Shown here piece after piece: positions 58,867-64,000 of a stretch of 64,000 nt of DNA. Below the pieces are notes generated by a model that did no database searches, had not been told where the DNA came from, and saw nothing but the letters and a program-made list of their open reading frames with translations. The stretch comes from Tigriopus japonicus (Eukaryota; Arthropoda; Copepoda; Harpacticoida; Harpacticidae), in NCBI GenBank assembly GCA_010645155.1, contig CM021315.1, forward strand, positions 8,229,126 to 8,293,125. The letters are read 5' to 3'. Position numbers and translations under genes: made by a program. The stretch's first letter is position 1. The number at the start of each line of letters is the position of its first letter.

Positions 58867-59586
58867 CCCAAGACGTCGGTTCCATTGTACTGTGGTTCTT
58901 GGGTTCAACCTGTTTGAGGCAACTTTACCCATGCACTATTTACTACCAAATTGACGCTCATAATCTCAGCTTACCTTTGAAATCATAATATTTGACCTTA
59001 ATAGCCTTTGAAGGCCAAGGCTGGCCAAAACCGTGCGTGCCGGAAAATAACCTTCTCGTCCTCCTTAAACCTCGATGCGCGTTCAAGCCCAGTGCTGCTG
59101 TGAATTGACTCGGTAATGTCAGCTCTTGATGAATCTCCATGCTGATTTGCATTGAGTTTCTTACTTTTTCGGAAAACTTAATCTAACTAGATACGAAATT
59201 GATTGGTGAATATTTAGAACGCCACTTGAAGCCATTAGAGCGTTTTCCTTGCGCACAATATTGCATTGTCATGTGAGATGACTTTTTGTTGAACAATTAT
59301 CTGGCAGCCCTGGTGAAGTTGCGCATTCATAGCAGTCGTCAGGCTGACAGTGCTACAGACTGTTATGCCTAACTTTGTAAAAAAATTGATATTTTGCACT
59401 CATAATATTTATGACAGAAGCTATTTAAGAAAGTTTTTGCAATTCACCTGTCAATTTTTGACTTTGTCACTAATTATTAGATGAAACTAAAGAAGCTCAT
59501 GGGGTAGAAGCATCATTTCAACTATTGGACTTGATAAAAAGCAAAATGTAACGGTTCTTTCTTTGCATCAAATGATGACTTATGAA

Positions 59587-60493
59587 CAGGCCCACCAGAT
59601 AGTTGTAAATTACATTTTACAATGTAATTACCAAAATCTGCGATTTTTGCCCAAAATTACATAAATGGGGAAAATTTTACATAAATGTGGTTAAATTGCC
59701 TGTTTCAATGGAACTATTATGGAAAAAAATTATGACAAAGTCAAGATAAAGAAACAAGACTAAACAGCGCATTTCTTTTGTCACTAGGAATATCTAGTAT
59801 ATCATCAGGCCCGCTAATCGGTTGCAAATGACATTTTACATAGTAGCACAAACTACCCCCGGACTTCTCAATTCTAGCTAAGCAGGCAGACCGCCGTGAC
59901 AGTGCGGAGATCCGTGACCTCTAGATGACGCAGGCTGTATTTTCTGAATTGACTCTAAGAATCGAACTTCAAAAAGGATATTTGCGTTACAAACACGGTG
60001 GCGCACTCTATGACATTCCTTATGAAACCATCATTTTTACCAATGTTGTTAGGTAATCCCTCATAGAGGGCGGTTTTGTCGACGTCAAAATTGAGATACC
60101 TCCATTTTATTTATCCATGATAGTAGTTACAAAAATGTGCAATTTTTGTCCAAAACTACAAAAATTGGGAAAGTTTGGAAAAAATTTGGAAATTGCCGAT
60201 TCTGTTGAGAATGATCTACAAAAAGGATGTCAAAATAAAAATAAAAATAGAGGCGATTGAATTTTTAACAATCATGACAAAATATAATTATTTTAGCATC
60301 TGTTCCTACCTAAGAAACAAAATTTAGATGATACAAGTATGAAAAAGGTTAGTTTTTGAGGAAATATGTGACCAAATTACCAAAAAAATACCAAAAAATT
60401 ACCAAGTCCGATTTTGTTACATTATTTCTCAAAAAAAACTACCAAAAATAATACATTTTTCAGCGAAATTTTTACATAAATTTGGTGGCCCTG
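59587..60493. mobile_element. hAT-like element nested in foldback loop, 907 bp, TSD CTTATGAA
   Basis: The ends are CAGGCCCACCAGATAG and AATTTGGTGGCCCTG. The flanks 59579-59586 and 60494-60501 are both CTTATGAA. The left subterminal TTGTAAATTACATTTTACA is related to the element at 10356-10739. A second CAGGCCC...TTACA start near 59806 hints at yet another nested piece. No coding frame. Confidence 0.88.
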
Positions 60494-60614
60494 CTTATGA
60501 ATCAAAGATGCAAAGAAGTTGTGTTTGGTTTTGCTGAATCTCAAACCCATCAAAACATTGCAACACTTTTTTTAAATAAAAATAGATAACCTAAATGAAA
60601 TACTCACTTTTATG

Positions 60615-60864
60615 AATGGATAGGCACATTTGGACAATTTTAGCTGGAGATTTGGGGGTCCAAACTGCCTAAGAATGGATCAGAACATGGCTTGGGTGTT
60701 TTGTAGTACAGGAAAAAATTGTTTTGATTGATTGTCAAAACAGCTTGAGAATTATAATACTTTTTTATTAAGTTTTTGAAGGGTTGGTCTCAACTCTGAC
60801 ACATCCCCAGCCATTTTGAGCCTGGAGTCCCCAGCTCAATTTGTTTGATAACAGTCTTCTATTG
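60615..60864. mobile_element. Palindromic MITE, copy 3 (degraded), in foldback loop
   Basis: The arms resemble those at 43992 and 44987 (GAATGGATAGG...AGCTGGAGATTTGGGGG and the inverse around 60800-60864), with more substitutions than the other copies. Confidence 0.6.
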
Positions 60865-61639
60865 GAAAGAACTTTTTCCAGATGTTGCACAAGAAAAGGT
60901 TGTACAGATATTAAGGGGCAATGAGTCCAATAATTGAAATGATACTTCTATCTCATGAGCTTCTTTAGTTTCATCTAATAATTAGTGACAAAGTCAAAAA
61001 TTTATAGGTTAATTGCAAAAACTTTCTTAAATAGCTTCTGTCATATATATTATGAGTACAAAATATCAAAACTTTTTACAAAGTTAGGCATAACAGTCTG
61101 TAGCACTGTCAGCCTGACGACTGCTACGAATGCGCAACTTCACCAGGGCTGCCAGATAATTGTTCAACAAAAAGTCATCTCACATGACAATGCAATATTG
61201 TGCGCAAAGAAAACGCTCTAATGGCTTCAAGTGGCGTTCTAAATATTCACCAATCAATTTCGTATCTAGTTAGATTAAGTTTTCCGAAGAAGTAAGAAAC
61301 TCAATGCAAATCAGCGTGGAGATTCATCAAGAGCTGACATTACCGAGTCAATTCACAGCAGCACTGGGCTTGAACGCGCATCGAGGTTTAAGGAGGACGA
61401 GAAGGTTATCTTCCAGCACGCACGGTTTTGGCCAGCCTTGGCCTTCAAAGGCTATTAAGGTCAAATATTATGCTTTCAAAGGTAAGCTGAGATCATGAGC
61501 GTCAATTTGGTAGTAAATAGTGCATGGGTAAAGTTGCCTCAAACAGGTCGAACCCAAGAACCACAGTACAATGGAACCGACGTCTTGGGACCAAAATGGC
61601 ACATGCGCGTACTCTTTTATTATAGCGCTCTAGCAATAC

Positions 61640-61934
61640 CAAAATAAGGACGGTTAGTTTGAAAATCTTGAAAATCTAGTACATTTCCATAGGTCTATGC
61701 AAATAAAATCATTTTCAGGAGTTGGCTATTTTATTGTTGCGTGGCAGGAAAATGTAGATTTATATCAGTTCTTCCCATAAGTCATGTATCATTGGAGTAT
61801 TGGACTGTTATTTGCACAGAACAAAAATCGTCCCCAAAAGGGACGCATGATAAAAAGAACAATCTCTCTTTTTCAAAAATCTCAAGAACAAATCCTCCCC
61901 AAAGCAGCTCAGGAACAACTTCCAAAGTGTCAGC
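61640..61934. other. Intergenic DNA, no gene seen
   Basis: Short AT-rich spacer between the foldback and the next element. The plus-strand frame at 61741-61974 runs into the transposon and has no motif. Confidence 0.4.
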
Positions 61935-62552
61935 CAGGGACAGGAAGTTTAAACGAATAAAACTGTCAAATTAAACGAAATAAGAGTAATAAAATTGATT
62001 GATTAAACGAAAAAAGACAAAATGAAAAAAAAGGAAGTAATTAATGGGCAAGAGATATTTGGTAGTACATATGTCAAATAAAAACCAAGAGTTCAAAAAT
62101 GCCTCTTTTTAAGGAGCGTTTTCTGTAGAGCTGAAGTCAGGTATGCAGATACATTAATTGTTCTCATGACCAGAAAGTTTTTTCAAACCAAATTCAATTT
62201 TCTTTCTGTGTCTGTTGGGAAACACTACGAGGACAGTATAACTTAATTTGTAAGAGTGGATTGTATTTTGTTGTCGCAAAACCGCAACTGACAAATAATT
62301 TGTTACTTTGCCACAAGCTTTGGCGTTGAACTTTCTTCGAAGTTATGTGCTTGGAAAATTGAAAGCAACGCTTAATGAGCTTAAAATCCAAGAAAATTCA
62401 CGGTTTTTGGCCAATTAAATGAGAAAAGACGAATAAAATTGACCGATAAGATGAAAAAAGACGAATAAAATCCAAATTAAACGAAAAAAATTCGCGACGA
62501 AAAAAGATCAATCAAGACGAGTAAGTTTATTCGTCTTAAGTTCCCGTCCCTA
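61935..62552. mobile_element. hAT-like element, 618 bp, CAGGGACAGG ends
   Basis: The left end CAGGGACAGGAAGTTTAAAC and the inverse of the right end, TAGGGACGGGAACTTAAGAC, match well and continue into shared GAATAAA sequence. The interior repeats GACGAATAAAA and TTAAACGAAAAA units. The flanks GTGTCAGC and TGTTAGTG are not identical, so the target duplication has decayed. Confidence 0.65.
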
Positions 62553-63226
62553 TGTTAGTGCTACGTATTTGTTGTGATTATTTTCGGGGGTAAAAAAGGG
62601 CAACAAAACAATTGTTTGCACGCAATGAACCGCTCAAAATGTAAATCCAGGGATTATATAATAAAGGCCAACCGTGAAACTTAAGTTATTCCCTTCGCAT
62701 CCCATCACGCTGTGAAGCCCCTTCTGTCATTGTTGCCACTTTCTTCTCCGTCACAACTTCGGCTACAGCGTGATCATTTCAGACTTTTCAGTCGCATCCA
62801 TAAAAATCACATTTCTTCTTTTTTATCTTTAAACCTCCTAAATCTTACACCCCCATCTTCACTCAACAACACTCAGTCTGGTCCTTTTATCATTTTTATC
62901 CCTTAAAGCTGCCACATAACAAGTTTGTGACGTGCAATCGGAACCTCTAACAAAAACCTCACCGTCACCTTGATCTGAACGTGGAAGGAAAAGGCGAGCC
63001 TCGAACCCCGCTGCTGCCTTCATACATACTGGTCCGCGTCCCAGTCTCTCTCTATATCGGCCAAGTGTATCCAAAGTAGGAGCTCATCAGCGGAGATCGA
63101 CCGTGATTTTACTGCGTGTTGGGCGGACCCTCGTGAGCCCGCTCAATCGAGTGGCTGATTCATCCCGTGAAAGCCAATCCTATTTTATAAGTATTGATCG
63201 ATTCGGAGTGAGTGAAGCGGGCCATC
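62553..63226 (+). other. Upstream region and 5' UTR of SRP9
   Basis: No other gene is seen. It presumably holds the SRP9 promoter and leader. A TATATAATAAAGG stretch near 62655 is AT-rich but too far from the ATG to be called a TATA box with confidence. Confidence 0.4.
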
Positions 63227-63298
63227 ATGACGGTTTTGACCACGTGGGAAGATTTTGAAAAGGCGGCCGAACGACTCTACTTGCAAGATCCCATTAAG
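63227..63298 (+). CDS. SRP9: SRP9, first coding exon (gene continues past window)
   Basis: SRP9 pairs with SRP14 to bind the Alu domain of signal-recognition-particle RNA and slow translation elongation in the cytosol. From ATG 63227 the exon encodes 24 residues, MTVLTTWEDFEKAAERLYLQ then DPIK, up to the donor AAG|GTATGT in phase 0. This matches the SRP9 N-terminus (TWEEFSRAAEKLYLADPMK in human). The rest, starting with the RVVLKYRH block, is not found before 64000, so the gene is cut by the window end inside its first coding intron. Confidence 0.9.
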
Positions 63299-64000
63299 GT
63301 ATGTTGGCACGGAATCATTGGGGTGGTTTGATATTGAAGTTGTCTGACAGGGTCCCAGCAATCAAGCTCGTCATTACCGAACCATCTATCGATCTTTAGG
63401 TGGATTGGTATCCGTATGGATTTCACCATCGTTTGTTCAGTTATAATTAGATGAGTCAGGTTAAAGAAGGTCAGGGTTTTTTGTTTCCGAATTAGATTCC
63501 CAATCCAAAATTAAGGATTTGAATAAAAATCCTTTGAACAACCGTGCTTTGACAAAGCGGTTTTCGGATCAGTGATTGCGTTTCGAAAAAGGAAATAAGG
63601 TGGCCAGTGAAAGAGTATCTTTTGAAAGAAGAATAAAGGAGTAATCGAAAACTAATCCAAATTTGGAGTTCCGACGAAGGTCGACCCAATTTGTAAGTTT
63701 CGATTGGTCCAACTCCGGATCACTTCCGAGGTTTTTAGATCCGACACGAGGCGAGATGAAACAAAAGATGAGAAACAAAAAAACGATTTAATCTGATGTG
63801 AACTCGCCCTTTAAATTGGATGAAGTGAAAGATGGATTCTTTGAAGATGGCGTTACCCAACATTCGAATTGTTATTCACCCCATTTCTTTTCTTTGTCAA
63901 ACTTAAATGAGAAAATGCATCTGTTGTTGGATTGCGGCCCAATGCTGTGGGCGGGGCTTAGACCATTAAGCTTCTAGAACGCGAGATTCTTTTGTCCGTT
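63299..64000 (+). other. First coding intron of SRP9 (partial)
   Basis: Starts with the GTATGT donor. No continuation of SRP9 and no other feature is seen to the window end. Confidence 0.6.

Larger units (their letters stand above)
58518..61632. mobile_element. Foldback transposon, 3.1 kb, arms about 0.7 kb, 7-bp TSD GCAATAC
   Basis: The left arm (58518 to about 59540, including a nested insertion) is the reverse complement of the right arm (about 60923-61632). Both termini read TAGAGCGCTATAATAAAAG outward-in. The flanks 58511-58517 and 61633-61639 are both GCAATAC. Removing the nested elements leaves arms of about 710-720 bp and a loop of a few hundred bases. Both arms contain the same 64-codon frame starting MQIS (58958-59152 minus, 61304-61498 plus), a consequence of arm identity. 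No transposase is seen, and the superfamily is unassigned. Confidence 0.88.

Noticed and set aside
58958..59152. 64-codon frame found twice (also 61304-61498), considered as a conserved small gene
   Set aside because: The two copies are the inverted arms of one foldback element. Their similarity reflects arm identity, not selection on a protein.
62859..63074. B-box-like GGGTTCGAGGC on the minus strand, considered as a tRNA or SINE
   Set aside because: No matching A box at the right distance and no cloverleaf. It sits in the SRP9 leader region.
1..64000. CRISPR arrays, bacterial operons, phage or restriction systems
   Set aside because: No spaced identical direct repeats with unique spacers and no prokaryotic gene content. 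All real genes are split eukaryotic genes.

Overview
This is animal nuclear DNA. Genes are split by GT-AG introns, intergenic DNA is AT-rich and full of degraded transposons, and an assembly gap of 52 N lies at 34283-34334. The two chitin deacetylases carrying CBM14 and LDLa domains are the arthropod cuticle and tracheal matrix enzymes CDA1 (serpentine type) and CDA2 (vermiform type). That points to an arthropod; a crustacean such as a copepod is my best guess, by inference only.

Layout. 1-4018: repeat-rich flank with a hAT-type MITE and a tRNA-like SINE head. 4019-24819: XPA (nucleotide excision repair) followed by a complete AMP deaminase (AMPD) gene. AMPD has ten constitutive coding positions, up to three phase-matched alternative first exons and three apparent optional exons, one of them an 18-nt microexon. 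XPA may lie inside the first AMPD intron. 26308-31219: CDA1, four coding exons. 31663-32298 (minus): an unrecognised single-pass membrane protein, convergent with CDA1. 35260-37448: CDA2, five coding exons. 40306-41200 (minus): MLX, a bHLH-zip factor. 41560-43031 (minus): SPO11, the meiotic double-strand-break enzyme. 43032-63226: about 20 kb with no convincing host gene. 63227-63298: first coding exon of SRP9, running off the right end.

The gene-poor block is the most unusual part. It is a nest of short non-autonomous DNA transposons, mostly hAT-like with 8-bp target-site duplications (TSDs) that can be read directly. Two insertions are confirmed by an empty-site copy elsewhere in the window. 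A 3.1-kb foldback element with arms of about 0.7 kb and a 7-bp TSD (58518-61632) hosts at least two later insertions. A degraded non-LTR retrotransposon (53.67-55.33 kb) is itself split by a MITE-like element.

The genes do not form one pathway. CDA1 and CDA2 are a functional pair (extracellular chitin modification) in tandem. MLX and SPO11 are tandem on the minus strand but functionally unrelated. XPA, AMPD and SRP9 are housekeeping genes. No CRISPR, operon or bacterial feature is present. Exon borders were placed by reading splice sites, checking that phases add up, and comparing with remembered family sequences; none has transcript support here.
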